This document shows positions 18,066 through 27,083 of a DNA stretch of 64,000 bases, piece by piece. How positions within the stretch are numbered: position 1 is the stretch's first letter; each line of letters starts with the position of its first letter. Below the pieces are notes generated by a model, which was not told where the DNA came from, searched no databases, and worked only from the letters and a program-made list of their open reading frames with translations. Made by a program: the position numbers and the translations under genes. This DNA is from Streptomyces sp. CB02058 (lineage in GTDB: Bacteria; Actinomycetota; Actinomycetes; Streptomycetales; Streptomycetaceae): contig NZ_LIPG01000001.1 in assembly GCF_001905505.1 (NCBI RefSeq), forward strand, positions 1,240,001 to 1,304,000. Direction: 5' to 3'.

Positions 18066-19451
18066 CTAGCACTCGATGATGTTCACCGCGAGCCCGCCGC
18101 GGGCCGTCTCCTTGTACTTCACGGACATGTCCGCGCCCGTCTCCTTCATGGTCTTGATGACCTTGTCCAGGGAGACCTTGTGGCTGCCGTCGCCGCGCAG
18201 CGCCATCTTCGCCGCCGTGACCGCCTTGACCGCGGCCATGCCGTTGCGCTCGATGCAGGGGATCTGGACGAGGCCGCCGACCGGGTCGCAGGTGAGGCCC
18301 AGGTTGTGCTCCATGCCGATCTCCGCGGCGTTCTCCACCTGCTCCGGGGAGCCGCCCAGGACCTCGGCGAGGGCGCCGGCCGCCATGGAGCAGGCGGAGC
18401 CGACCTCGCCCTGGCAGCCGACCTCGGCGCCCGAGATGGAGGCGTTCTCCTTGAAGAGCATGCCGATGGCTCCGGCGGCCAGCAGGAAGCGGACCACGCT
18501 GTCGTCCTTCTCGGCCTCGGTGCAGCCGCCCGCCGCGAAGTTCATCCAGTAGTGCAGGACCGCCGGGATGATGCCCGCCGCGCCGTTGGTCGGGGCGGTG
18601 ACGACGCGGCCTCCGGCGGCGTTCTCCTCGTTGACCGCCATCGCGTAGAGGGTGATCCACTCCATGGCGTGCGTCTGGGGGTCGCCCTCCGCGCGCAGCT
18701 GCCGGGCGGAGTTCGCCGCGCGGCGGCGGACCTTCAGGCCGCCGGGCAGGATGCCCTCGCGGGACATGCCCCGGGCGATGCAGGCCTGCATGACGCGCCA
18801 GATCTCCAGGAGGCCGTCCCTGATCTCGGACTCGGTGCGCCAGGCCTTCTCGTTCTCCAGCATGAGCGAGGAGATGGACAGGCCGGTCTCGCGGGCGAGC
18901 CGCAGCAGCTCGTCGCCGGTGCGGAAGGGGTGCTTCAGGACGGTGTCGTCCGGGACGATCGGGTTCTCGCCGGCCACCGCGTCCTCGTCGACGACGAAGC
19001 CGCCGCCCACCGAGTAGTACGTCTTCTCCAGGAGCGGGGCGCCGTCCCGGTCGTACGCGAGGATCGTCATCCCGTTCGCGTGGTACGGCAGGGCCTTGCG
19101 GCGGTGCAGGACCAGCTGCTCGTCGGCGTCGAAGGGGATCTCGTGCATGCCGAGCAGGCTGATGCGCTCCGAGGAGCGGATCTCCTCGACACGGGTGTCG
19201 GCGCCCTCGACGTCGACGGTGCGGGGCGACTCGCCCTCCAGGCCGAGCAGCACCGCCTTGGGGGTGCCGTGGCCGTGGCCGGTCGCACCGAGCGATCCGT
19301 ACAGCTCGGCCCTCACCGAAGCGGTGTGGGCCAGCAGGCCCTCGTTCTTGAGGCGGCGGGCGAACATGCGTGCCGCGCGCATCGGGCCGACCGTGTGGGA
19401 GCTGGAGGGGCCGATGCCGACCGAGAAGAGGTCGAAGACCGAGAGGGCCAC
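18066..19451 (-). CDS. sdaA: L-serine ammonia-lyase (L-serine dehydratase), single chain
   Basis: Iron-sulfur-dependent enzyme of 461 aa converting L-serine to pyruvate and ammonia in the cytoplasm. It starts with [23 protein letters not shown], the conserved beginning of the catalytic family. The cluster-binding cysteine segments are in the C-terminal half (for example [16 protein letters not shown] and [18 protein letters not shown]). The GTG start at 19451 has AGGAG eight nt upstream. It is the last gene of the cluster gcvT-gcvH-glyA-sdaA, but a very strong hairpin stands between glyA and sdaA, so read-through or its own promoter must be assumed. With GlyA it completes glycine to serine to pyruvate conversion. 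Confidence 0.94.
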   Translation of the reverse strand: MALSVFDLFSVGIGPSSSHTVGPMRAARMFARRLKNEGLLAHTASVRAELYGSLGATGHGHGTPKAVLLGLEGESPRTVDVEGADTRVEEIRSSERISLLGMHEIPFDADEQLVLHRRKALPYHANGMTILAYDRDGAPLLEKTYYSVGGGFVVDEDAVAGENPIVPDDTVLKHPFRTGDELLRLARETGLSISSLMLENEKAWRTESEIRDGLLEIWRVMQACIARGMSREGILPGGLKVRRRAANSARQLRAEGDPQTHAMEWITLYAMAVNEENAAGGRVVTAPTNGAAGIIPAVLHYWMNFAAGGCTEAEKDDSVVRFLLAAGAIGMLFKENASISGAEVGCQGEVGSACSMAAGALAEVLGGSPEQVENAAEIGMEHNLGLTCDPVGGLVQIPCIERNGMAAVKAVTAAKMALRGDGSHKVSLDKVIKTMKETGADMSVKYKETARGGLAVNIIEC

Positions 19452-19536
19452 GGGGGGTACTCCTAAGGCGTTGGTGGACGACGTTGTCCGCCGGGGGCGC
19501 GGGACGGGCCGGTGGGCCCGGGAGCGCGGGGCAAAG

Positions 19537-19585
19537 GGGTGGGGGCACCGCGCACACATGTTCAGTGTGCGCGGTGCCCCCACCC
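19537..19585 (-). terminator. Strong hairpin between glyA and sdaA
   Basis: Perfect 21-bp inverted repeat (arms 19537-19557 and 19565-19585) with a 7-nt loop, beginning 20 nt after the glyA stop. It should end or strongly attenuate transcription from the riboswitch-controlled promoter before sdaA. Confidence 0.88.
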
Positions 19586-19605
19586 GGCGTGCAAATCGCG
19601 GGTGA

Positions 19606-20865
19606 CTACTTGACGCCGGGGTACAGCGGGAACTTCTCGGCCAGCGCGACGACGCGGGCCTTGAGGGCGTCGGCGTCGTAGGCGGGCTTCAGCGCGGCCG
19701 CGATGATCTCGGCGACCTCGGTGAAGTCCTCGGCCTGGAAGCCACGGGTGGCCAGGGCCGGCGTGCCGATGCGCAGACCCGAGGTGACCATCGGGGGCCG
19801 CGGGTCGTTCGGGATGGCGTTCCGGTTGACCGTGATGCCCAGCTCGTGGAGCCGGTCCTCGGCCTGCTGGCCGTCCAGCTCGGAGTTGCGCAGGTCGACC
19901 AGGACCAGGTGGACGTCCGTACCGCCGGAGAGGACGGATACGCCCGCCTCGGTGACGTCCGGCTGCACCAGGCGCTCGGCGAGGATGCGGGCGCCGTCCA
20001 GGGTGCGCTGCTGGCGCTCCTTGAACTCCTCGGTCGCCGCGACCTTGAAGGAGACGGCCTTGGCCGCGATGACGTGCTCCAGCGGGCCGCCCTGCTGACC
20101 GGGGAAGACCGCCGAGTTGATCTTCTTGGCGAGCTCCTGCGTCGACAGGATGACGCCACCGCGCGGACCGCCCAGGGTCTTGTGCGTGGTGGTCGTGACG
20201 ACGTGGGCGTGCGGCACCGGGTTGGGGTGCAGCCCCGCGGCGACCAGGCCCGCGAAGTGCGCCATGTCGACCATCAGATACGCGCCGACCTCGTCCGCGA
20301 TGCGGCGGAAGGCGGCGAAGTCCAGCTGGCGGGGGTAGGCGGACCAGCCGGCGACGATCAGCTTCGGCTTGGACTCCTTGGCGAGGCGCTCGACCTCGGC
20401 CATGTCCACGACACCGGTGTCGTCGACGTGGTACGGGACCACGTTGTAGAGCTTGCCGGAGAAGTTGATCTTCATACCGTGGGTCAGGTGACCGCCGTGG
20501 GCCAGGTTCAGGCCCATGATCGTGTCGCCCGGCTTGAGCAGCGCGAACATCGCGGCGGCGTTGGCCTGCGCACCCGAGTGGGGCTGCACGTTCGCGGCCT
20601 CGGCACCGAAGAGCGCCTTGATGCGGTCGATCGCGATCTGCTCGACCACGTCGACGTGCTCACAGCCGCCGTAGTAGCGGCGGCCGGGGTAGCCCTCGGC
20701 GTACTTGTTGGTCAGGACGGAGCCCTGCGCCTCCATGACCGCGACCGGAGCGAAGTTCTCCGAGGCGATCATCTCGAGGGTGGACTGCTGACGGTGGAGC
20801 TCGGCGTCGACGGCGGCGGCGACGTCCGGGTCCAGCTCGTGGAGGGAGGAGTTGAGAAGCGACAT
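19606..20865 (-). CDS. glyA: Serine hydroxymethyltransferase
   Basis: PLP enzyme of 419 aa (standard length) that interconverts serine and glycine with tetrahydrofolate. The PLP-lysine motif [16 protein letters not shown], the [13 protein letters not shown] substrate region and the HSGAQANAA cofactor region are all present. It lies 18 nt after gcvH, reads the same way and is probably cotranscribed. In this place it most likely runs in the direction glycine plus methylene-THF to serine, using the one-carbon unit released by the glycine cleavage system. The start ATG at 20865 has GGGA nearby. Confidence 0.96.
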   Translation of the reverse strand: MSLLNSSLHELDPDVAAAVDAELHRQQSTLEMIASENFAPVAVMEAQGSVLTNKYAEGYPGRRYYGGCEHVDVVEQIAIDRIKALFGAEAANVQPHSGAQANAAAMFALLKPGDTIMGLNLAHGGHLTHGMKINFSGKLYNVVPYHVDDTGVVDMAEVERLAKESKPKLIVAGWSAYPRQLDFAAFRRIADEVGAYLMVDMAHFAGLVAAGLHPNPVPHAHVVTTTTHKTLGGPRGGVILSTQELAKKINSAVFPGQQGGPLEHVIAAKAVSFKVAATEEFKERQQRTLDGARILAERLVQPDVTEAGVSVLSGGTDVHLVLVDLRNSELDGQQAEDRLHELGITVNRNAIPNDPRPPMVTSGLRIGTPALATRGFQAEDFTEVAEIIAAALKPAYDADALKARVVALAEKFPLYPGVK

Positions 20866-20883
20866 CAGGTGGTCCCTTGGGTC

Positions 20884-21261
20884 TCAGTTGCCGGAGAACG
20901 CGGTGTACTCGTCCACGGAGAGAAGGTCCTTCGGCTCCTCCGTGACGCGCACCTTGAACAGCCAGCCGCCCTCGAAGGGGGCGGAGTTCACCAGCGACGG
21001 GTCGTCCACGACGTCCTGGTTCGCCGCGGTCACCTCGCCGGTCACCGGCGAGTACAGGTCGCTGACCGACTTGGTCGACTCCAGCTCACCGCAGGTCTCG
21101 CCCGCGGTCACCGTGGCACCGACCTCCGGGAGCTGGGCGTAGACGACGTCGCCGAGCGCGTTGGCCGCGTACTCGGTGATCCCGACCGTCGCGACACCGT
21201 CCTCGGCGGCCGACAGCCACTCGTGCTCCTTGCTGTACCGCAGCTGCTGGGGGTTGCTCAT
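20884..21261 (-). CDS. gcvH: Glycine cleavage system H protein
   Basis: Lipoyl carrier protein of 125 aa that shuttles the methylamine group between GcvP, GcvT and Lpd. Lys64 in [19 protein letters not shown] is the lipoylated residue in its conserved setting. [20 protein letters not shown] is the usual N-terminal strand region. It lies 90 nt after gcvT and just before glyA on the same strand. GcvP is not in the window. Confidence 0.96.
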   Translation of the reverse strand: MSNPQQLRYSKEHEWLSAAEDGVATVGITEYAANALGDVVYAQLPEVGATVTAGETCGELESTKSVSDLYSPVTGEVTAANQDVVDDPSLVNSAPFEGGWLFKVRVTEEPKDLLSVDEYTAFSGN

Positions 21262-21351
21262 GACCTGAATTCTCCTGTACGCGGGGGAGTGCTGATGAAC
21301 GGTGGTCTTACGGTGTGAGACACGACTGCGTCACGTGTGCGGCGGTCCGTG

Positions 21352-22479
21352 TCACTTGCGGCGCTTGTAGAAGGGCAGTGCCACGACCTCGTACGGCTCG
21401 TGCGTGCCCCGGATGTCCACGCCGACACCCACGGTGCCGGGCGCGGCGTGCGCCGCGTCCACGTACGCCATGGCGATCGGCTTGCCCAGGGTGGGCGACG
21501 GCGCGCCGGAGGTGACCTCGCCGATGACCTCGCCGTCGGCCATGACCTTGAAGCCGGCGCGCGGGACCCTGCGGCCCTCGGCGACCAGGCCGACGAGCTT
21601 GCGGGGCGGGGCGGTCTCCGCGCGCTCCGCGGCGGCGGCCAGCGCCTCGCGGCCGACGAAGTCGCCCTCCTTCTCGAACTTCACGACCCTGCCCAGGCCC
21701 GCGTCGAACGGCGTCAGCGCGGTGGTCAGCTCGTGCCCGTACAGCGGCATGCCCGCCTCCAGGCGGAGCGTGTCCCGGCAGGAGAGGCCGCAGGGGATCA
21801 GGCCGTACGGCGCGCCGGCCTCGGTGAGGGCATTCCACAGCTGCTCGGCGTGGCCGGGGGCCACGAAGAGCTCGAAGCCGTCCTCGCCGGTGTAGCCGGT
21901 ACGGGCGATGAGGGCGGGTACACCGGCGACCGTGCCGGGGAGGCCCGCGTAGTACTTCAGTCCGTCCAGGTCGGCGTCGGTGACCGACTTCAGTACGGCG
22001 GGGGAGTCGGGGCCCTGGACGGCGATCAGCGCGTACGCGTCGCGGTCGTCCCGCACCTCGGCGTCGAAGGCCCCGGCGCGCTCGGTGAGCGTGTCCAGGA
22101 CGAGCTGGGCGTTGCCCGCGTTGGCGACCACCATGTACTCGGTGTCGGCCAGGCGGTAGACGATCAGGTCGTCCAGGATCCCGCCGTCCTCCGCGACGAT
22201 CATCGTGTAGCGGGCCCGGCCCACGCCGACGGTCGCGATGTTGCCGACCAGCGCGTGGTTCAGGAAGGCGACGGCCTGCGGTCCGGTGACGGTGATCTCG
22301 CCCATGTGCGACAGGTCGAAGAGTCCGGCCCGGGTGCGTACGGCGTTGTGCTCGTCGCGCTCGCTGGCGTACCGCAGGGGCATGTCCCAGCCGGCGAAAT
22401 CGGTCATGGTGGCGCCCAGGGAGCGATGCAGGGCATCGAGGGCGGTCAGACGGGGGGCGGCGCTCGGGGCAGTGCTCAT
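21352..22479 (-). CDS. gcvT: Glycine cleavage system T protein (aminomethyltransferase)
   Basis: Folate-dependent aminomethyltransferase that releases ammonia from the H-protein-bound intermediate and forms 5,10-methylene-THF. From ATG 22479 it is 375 aa, normal for GcvT. GGAG lies eight nt upstream, while the ATG at 22485 is too close to it. Typical segments are DFAGWDMPLRY, HMGEITVTG, GYTGEDGFEL and the C-terminal domain VGLVAEGRRVPRAG. First gene of the glycine operon, directly preceded by a glycine riboswitch in its leader. Confidence 0.95.
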   Translation of the reverse strand: MSTAPSAAPRLTALDALHRSLGATMTDFAGWDMPLRYASERDEHNAVRTRAGLFDLSHMGEITVTGPQAVAFLNHALVGNIATVGVGRARYTMIVAEDGGILDDLIVYRLADTEYMVVANAGNAQLVLDTLTERAGAFDAEVRDDRDAYALIAVQGPDSPAVLKSVTDADLDGLKYYAGLPGTVAGVPALIARTGYTGEDGFELFVAPGHAEQLWNALTEAGAPYGLIPCGLSCRDTLRLEAGMPLYGHELTTALTPFDAGLGRVVKFEKEGDFVGREALAAAAERAETAPPRKLVGLVAEGRRVPRAGFKVMADGEVIGEVTSGAPSPTLGKPIAMAYVDAAHAAPGTVGVGVDIRGTHEPYEVVALPFYKRRK

Positions 22480-22514
22480 GGACATGGCTCCAGGGCATGA
22501 CGACAGGGGGTGGT

Positions 22515-22740
22515 TCCCTCCCCATCTGTCATCGGAACCTGAGAGGTTCGCCGAGAGCCCCTGAAAGGGTCCTGGAGGGGGCATCCCCTTCAGGGTCGGC
22601 TTGCACCTTGGGTGGAGCCGCGAAGCGGCCCGCTTTTCAGATCTGCCTCATCCACGCGGTACGGGGCCTGAGAGATTCAAGGGAGGAACTTGCTCCTTCG
22701 GCGCCCGGTGCACACGGTGACCGGGACTCTCCCGCGCGGA
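22515..22740 (-). promoter_or_regulatory. Glycine riboswitch (tandem) upstream of gcvT
   Basis: Read on the minus strand, the leader contains the conserved aptamer blocks GCGGGAGAGTCCC, CGCCGAAGGAGCAA and ATCTCTCAGG, followed by the AGGCAGATCTGAAAAG segment. A second, more divergent aptamer follows with CCAAGGTGCAAGCCG and CGGCGAACCTCTCAGGTT, ending at CAGATGGGGAGG. Two CTCTCAGG cores about 145 nt apart indicate the usual cooperative tandem arrangement. Glycine binding is expected to switch on expression of gcvT and the genes behind it. Confidence 0.92.
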
Positions 22741-22916
22741 TTCAAACGGCCGGTATGCAGTTGGCGGGGCCATCATCGCACGCATTGGGGGAGAGTGGGG
22801 CGTCCCGGTCCGCACCCGCCACGACGGCGACACGTGCGGCCGGAACCGCTTGTGCCGCATTACCCTTTCTTTACACTTCTTGGGCAGGTCAGTGGGTGAC
22901 TCGGCAGGGGGAGGCG

Positions 22917-23606
22917 ATGACGTTGCAGCGCTACGCGACGAGCGCGGGGGCCGCACACGGTGCGATGCCCCAGCAGGCGGGCGCGCCGGCCCGGGAGGTG
23001 CTCGGCGGGCAGGCCCCGCTGGTGCGTGATCTCCGGGGCACGGGCGGACAGGGCCCGCGCAGTCTCGACTTCGGTCCGGGCGACGTGGTCGTGGTCTCCG
23101 GGCTGCCGGGCAGCGGGAAGTCCACGCTGATCCGGCGGGCGGTCCAGGAGCACGCGATCGACTCCCAGGACACCCGGGACCGCTGGGCCGCCGCCCTGCC
23201 CGGCTTACTCCCGTACGCCCTCTACCGCCCGCTGGTGCGCGCCGCGCACTACGCCGGGCTCCGGCGGACCCTGCGCTCGGGCGCGTCCGTCGTCGTCCAC
23301 GACTGCGGCACACAGGCCTGGGTGCGGCGCTGGCTGGCGCGCGAGGCCGCGCGCCGCGGCAGCACCCTGCACCTCGTCCTCCTCGACGTCACGCCCGAGG
23401 TGGCCAGGCGGGGACAGCGGGAGCGCGGCCGGGGCGTCACCGGTTACGCCTTCGCCCGGCACCGCCGCGCGGTGGGCAGGCTGCTGCGCGAGACCGAGAG
23501 CGGTCTGCTGCCGCCCGGGTGCGCCTCGGCGGTGCTGATCGACCGCGAGACGGCCGGGACCATCACCCGCATCTCGTTCCCCGACGCGCGACCGGGGCAG
23601 GAGTAG
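22917..23606 (+). CDS. P-loop NTPase/kinase-like protein with a TTA codon
   Basis: Protein of 229 aa with a Walker A motif GLPGSGKST (residues 62-70) in a compact kinase-like fold. VVVHDCGTQAWVRRWLAREA and LHLVLLDVTPEVARRGQRERGRGV resemble the lid and strand pattern of small-molecule kinases related to AAA_33/zeta-type P-loop proteins. The substrate is unknown. Codon 97 (23205-23207) is TTA, so it should depend on bldA. The start has GGGGGAGGCG directly before the ATG. It is divergent from gcvT, so its promoter shares the region upstream of the riboswitch. The next genes on this strand are the SseB paralogues. Confidence 0.82.
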   Translation: MTLQRYATSAGAAHGAMPQQAGAPAREVLGGQAPLVRDLRGTGGQGPRSLDFGPGDVVVVSGLPGSGKSTLIRRAVQEHAIDSQDTRDRWAAALPGLLPYALYRPLVRAAHYAGLRRTLRSGASVVVHDCGTQAWVRRWLAREAARRGSTLHLVLLDVTPEVARRGQRERGRGVTGYAFARHRRAVGRLLRETESGLLPPGCASAVLIDRETAGTITRISFPDARPGQE

Positions 23607-23825
23607 TACGGAGGGCCCGGGGAGCGCCCGTCCGGGGACCCGGAACAGCGGGTTCCGGGGCGTCACCGTTCGCATACGCACAGTTCGCGACGGTCCGGCC
23701 GGCTGTCCGGAATCTGGACGGTACGGCGGAGCGGCGCGGGCCCCCTGCCTGCGGCGCTGCCCCACGGCCGCGAGCCGGTCTAAGGTTTCTGCCGCACAGC
23801 ATGGCGAGAAAGGGACACAGACACC

Positions 23826-24602
23826 GTGGACATTCCGGCCCAGGCACAGGCCCCGACGCATCCGTCGCACGGATGGCCGGCCAACGAGCTCGAAGAAGTG
23901 CTCAGCGCCTCGCTCGGCGTCCCCGGGGCGGGCGGACGGCTGGTCGAGGTGCTCGGCCGCAGCCAGATCTGGGTGCCCCTCCCCAACGGCGGCGGCCCCG
24001 ACAGCCCCGACCTCGATCTGCCGACGATCGAGCTGGAGGGCGGCGCCTACGTCCCCGTGTTCAGTTCCGAGGGGCAGTTCCTCCAGTGCGTCGGCTCCCA
24101 TGTCTCCTTCACCATCGCGCCCGCGCGCGAGTTCGCCCGCGGACTGCCCCCGCAGCTCGGCATGGCCGTCAACCCGGGCGGCGCCGTCGGCGTCCCCCTG
24201 CCTCCGCCCGCCGTCGCCGAACTCTGCCGGGCCGGCCGCACCCCGCTGGACGGCCCCGCGAGCGGCGGCCGCGTGCGGCTGTACGAGCCGGACTGGAAGG
24301 AGGACCCGGTCGACTTCCTCTCCGCCGTGGCCGCCGAGTTCCAGGCGACGGGCGTGGTGAGCACCGCCCGCAGGACGCTGGCCAGCATCGAGGGCGACAG
24401 CCCCGTCCTCTTCGTCGGCGTCGAGTTCGCCACCTGGGACGGCGCGGGGCAGAGCGCCCCGATGGAGGCGCTGGGCCGTGCGCTGGGCCACGTCCAGGTG
24501 CCCTGGCCGGTCAATCTCGTCCTGCTGGACGTGGCACAGGACCCGGTCGGCGACTGGATGCTGGAAAAAGTACGCCCGTTCTACCGGCGCGAGGGTCACT
24601 GA
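23826..24602 (+). CDS. SseB-family protein (first of two)
   Basis: Protein of 258 aa with the SseB N-terminal fold (ELEEVLSASLG...QIWVPLPNG...GGAYVPVFSSEGQFLQC) and the SseB C-terminal domain (VRLYEPDWKEDPVDFLSAV...VLFVGVEFATW). E. coli SseB was named because overproduction makes cells sensitive to serine; its biochemical role is unsettled. No signal peptide or catalytic motif. GTG start with AAAGGGA upstream. Its place next to a glycine/serine operon is suggestive but could be chance. A paralogue follows at 24756. Confidence 0.87.
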   Translation: MDIPAQAQAPTHPSHGWPANELEEVLSASLGVPGAGGRLVEVLGRSQIWVPLPNGGGPDSPDLDLPTIELEGGAYVPVFSSEGQFLQCVGSHVSFTIAPAREFARGLPPQLGMAVNPGGAVGVPLPPPAVAELCRAGRTPLDGPASGGRVRLYEPDWKEDPVDFLSAVAAEFQATGVVSTARRTLASIEGDSPVLFVGVEFATWDGAGQSAPMEALGRALGHVQVPWPVNLVLLDVAQDPVGDWMLEKVRPFYRREGH

Positions 24603-24755
24603 CAGCGCAGTGCCCGCCGCCACGTGGCGTCAAGACGGTGTCAGGGGCGGCGCATAAGCTGGTTGGATGACGAGGCCGCCCCGTGTGCCCGGGAGCGGGA
24701 CGACAGCACCGCGAAGCATGCGTCAACAGCGGATCGAACGAGGGGCGGGACCAGG

Positions 24756-25589
24756 GTGAGTGCGTCAGGCACGGGGGCGGCCGACGGGGTCTCCCCCGCT
24801 CGGGCGGGGGCGGGAGCCGGGGGACAGGTCGAGCACATGCTGCGCCAGGTGACCCCCGGCCGCCTCGACGCGTACGAGGCGCTGCTGCGCTCCCTGGCGG
24901 ACGGCCAGGTCTGGATGCTGCTCTGGCACGGCACGGCGGGTTCGCCCGACGCCCAGTACGGCAACATGGAGGTCGACGGCCTGGGTTACGCCCCGTGCGT
25001 GACCTCCGCGCAGGAGCTCTCGGCGAGCGGCTGGAACCGGGCGCACGAGGTGACCACCGGCCGCGACATCGCCCGCGCCCTGTTCCCCGACCGCTGGGGC
25101 ATCTGGCTCAACCCGCACGCGCCCGGCGGCGGCGTCGGCATCCCCTGGCTGGACCTGCGGCGCATCGCCACCGGACTCGACCGGATGCCCGCCGGGCCGC
25201 TGCGGCTCACCGAACCCGCCATCGAGCTCCCGCAGTTCTACGCCCTGCTGTCGCAGAACGCCCACCGCACGCCCGCCGTCCGCGCGCTGCGCCGCGCCTG
25301 GGTGCAGCCCGCCCTCGGTGTCCCGTATCTCGCGATCGGGCTCGACCTCTACGACACCGGACGCCCCTCCGTCGACGCGGTCCGCGCGATGATGCAGCAG
25401 TCGATCGGCGTGGTCCCCGACGGGCTCCCCGTCTCCACGGTCTCGATGTCCGACGAGTACGACCCGGTCGCGATGTGGCTGCAGGCCAACTCCCGGCCCT
25501 TCTACGACCGCGAGGCGCACGCCCCGGCGCCCGCCGCCCAGGGCTACGGCTACCCGCCCGCCACCGGTTCCGCTCCGTACGCCTACTGA
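24756..25589 (+). CDS. SseB-family protein (second paralogue)
   Basis: Protein of 277 aa from GTG 24756. It carries an SseB N-terminal domain (LEALLRSL-like region near residues 35-150, with GLGYAPCVTSAQELSASGW) and a C-terminal SseB domain (TPAVRALRRAWVQPALGVPYLAIGLDLYD). A short Pro/Tyr-rich tail (YGYPPATGSAPYAY) follows. It differs clearly from the neighbouring SseB in the N-terminal half, so the duplication is old. It is probably in one transcript with 23826-24602, from which a 153-nt gap separates it. Function unknown beyond the family. Confidence 0.83.
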   Translation: MSASGTGAADGVSPARAGAGAGGQVEHMLRQVTPGRLDAYEALLRSLADGQVWMLLWHGTAGSPDAQYGNMEVDGLGYAPCVTSAQELSASGWNRAHEVTTGRDIARALFPDRWGIWLNPHAPGGGVGIPWLDLRRIATGLDRMPAGPLRLTEPAIELPQFYALLSQNAHRTPAVRALRRAWVQPALGVPYLAIGLDLYDTGRPSVDAVRAMMQQSIGVVPDGLPVSTVSMSDEYDPVAMWLQANSRPFYDREAHAPAPAAQGYGYPPATGSAPYAY

Positions 25590-26042
25590 CCGGCCGTCCG
25601 CCGTTCCCGGTGGCCGTCCGCGAGCGTCCGGGACCGCCGCCGGATGTATGTGCCGGACGTGTGCGGGCGTGTGCGGGAAGCGTGCCGATCGGCTGACGAC
25701 GGCCCCGGCCGTACGGCCAATTGATCACCTGATCAACGCTGTTGGGCGTCATGTCCGTTATCGCGGAATAGTGACCGAGAGGTCCGCTCAGTGAGCACGG
25801 CTGTCCGGATAACGGAAGCCCCTTGGCAGCATCACGTTTGAGCAAACATTCACCGTCAGGTCTGGCGGGTGATCGCAAAGTGGTTGAAGACTCCACACAG
25901 CAGGTGGTCCATGCCCGGCGCATCCCTCTTTCAAACAGGGTCCGTTCGGCTGCACATCGCCACATGTGTCACATTTCGTAAGAGCCGCTACCGCGGCGGT
26001 CACAGGCCGGCCATCCGCCGGCCGAGAGGGGTCTCCAGCGCA
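25590..26042 (+). promoter_or_regulatory. Long leader/promoter region of the oligopeptide importer operon
   Basis: 453 nt without a gene, less GC-rich than average. It contains a 7-bp inverted repeat ttgatca-cc-tgatcaa (25721-25736) and a wide 9-bp inverted repeat tccgttatc / gataacgga (25754-25762 and 25808-25816). Nearer the operon is an A/T-richer stretch (25840-25985) including cacatgtg. The promoter and its operators should lie here. No -10/-35 pair was clear. Confidence 0.5.
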
Positions 26043-27035
26043 ATGACGGCACCGATCGAGACCACCGGGGCGGACGCGCGGCCCGAAACGGTGCTGGAAG
26101 GCGCCGGGCGCAAGGAGATCGAGGGCCGCTCGCTCGGCCGGATCGCCTGGACCCGCTTCAAGCGGGACAAGGCCGCGATGGCCGGTGGCATCGTTGTCGT
26201 GCTGCTGATCCTGATCGCCATCCTGTCCAAGCCGCTCCAGTCGCTGCTCGGGCTCGACCCCAACGCGTTCAACCAGAGCCTCGTCGACCCCGTCATGCTG
26301 GCGCCCAAGGGTGCCCTGGGCGGGATGAGTTGGGACCACCCGCTCGGCGTCGAACCGCAGACCGGACGCGACATCCTGGCGCGCATCCTCGAAGGCTCCT
26401 GGGTCTCCCTCGTCGTCGCCGTCGGCTCCACGCTGCTCTCGGTGGTCATCGGCGTCGTCATGGGTGTCGTGGCCGGGTTCTACGGCGGCTGGGTCGACAG
26501 CTTCATCAGCCGTCTGATGGACACCTTCCTGGCCTTCCCGCTGCTGCTCTTCGCGATCTCCATCTCCGCCTCCCTGCAGGGCAACGCCTTCGGGCTGGAA
26601 GGGCTCACGCTGCGGATCGCGGTCCTCATCTTCGTGATCGGCTTCTTCAGCTGGCCCTACATCGGCCGCATCGTCCGCGCCCAGACCCTGTCGCTGCGCG
26701 AGCGCGAGTTCGTCGAGGCCGCCAGGTCGCTCGGCGCCCGCGGCCCGTTCATCCTCTTCCGCGAGCTGCTGCCGAACCTGATCGCGCCGATCCTCGTCTA
26801 CTCGACGCTGCTGATCCCCACGAACATCCTCTTCGAGGCCTCCCTGTCGTTCCTCGGCGTCGGCATCGCGCCGCCGCAGGCGTCCTGGGGCGGCATGCTC
26901 ACCCAGGCGGTCGACCTCTACGAGGTGGACCCGATGTTCATGGTCATCCCCGGCATGGCGATCTTCATCACCGTGCTGGCCTTCAATCTGCTGGGGGACG
27001 GGCTGCGTGACGCACTCGACCCTCGTGGCAAGTAA
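26043..27035 (+). CDS. Oligopeptide/dipeptide ABC permease, OppC/DppC type
   Basis: Inner permease subunit of a peptide importer, 330 aa. An N-terminal cytoplasmic segment with GRSLGRIAWTRFKRDKAAM leads into the first membrane helix. The EAA loop EFVEAARSLGARGPFILFRELLPNLIAPILVY is the site that contacts the ATPase. The family pattern QASWGGMLTQAV appears near the end. It is unusual in that this permease gene is the first of the operon, before the binding protein. About five to six membrane segments are visible. Confidence 0.93.
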   Translation: MTAPIETTGADARPETVLEGAGRKEIEGRSLGRIAWTRFKRDKAAMAGGIVVVLLILIAILSKPLQSLLGLDPNAFNQSLVDPVMLAPKGALGGMSWDHPLGVEPQTGRDILARILEGSWVSLVVAVGSTLLSVVIGVVMGVVAGFYGGWVDSFISRLMDTFLAFPLLLFAISISASLQGNAFGLEGLTLRIAVLIFVIGFFSWPYIGRIVRAQTLSLREREFVEAARSLGARGPFILFRELLPNLIAPILVYSTLLIPTNILFEASLSFLGVGIAPPQASWGGMLTQAVDLYEVDPMFMVIPGMAIFITVLAFNLLGDGLRDALDPRGK

Positions 27036-27083
27036 TCGCGGCAGGCAGTGCCGCACCGGACTAGCGAGGGGGCTTTCCTCAGC

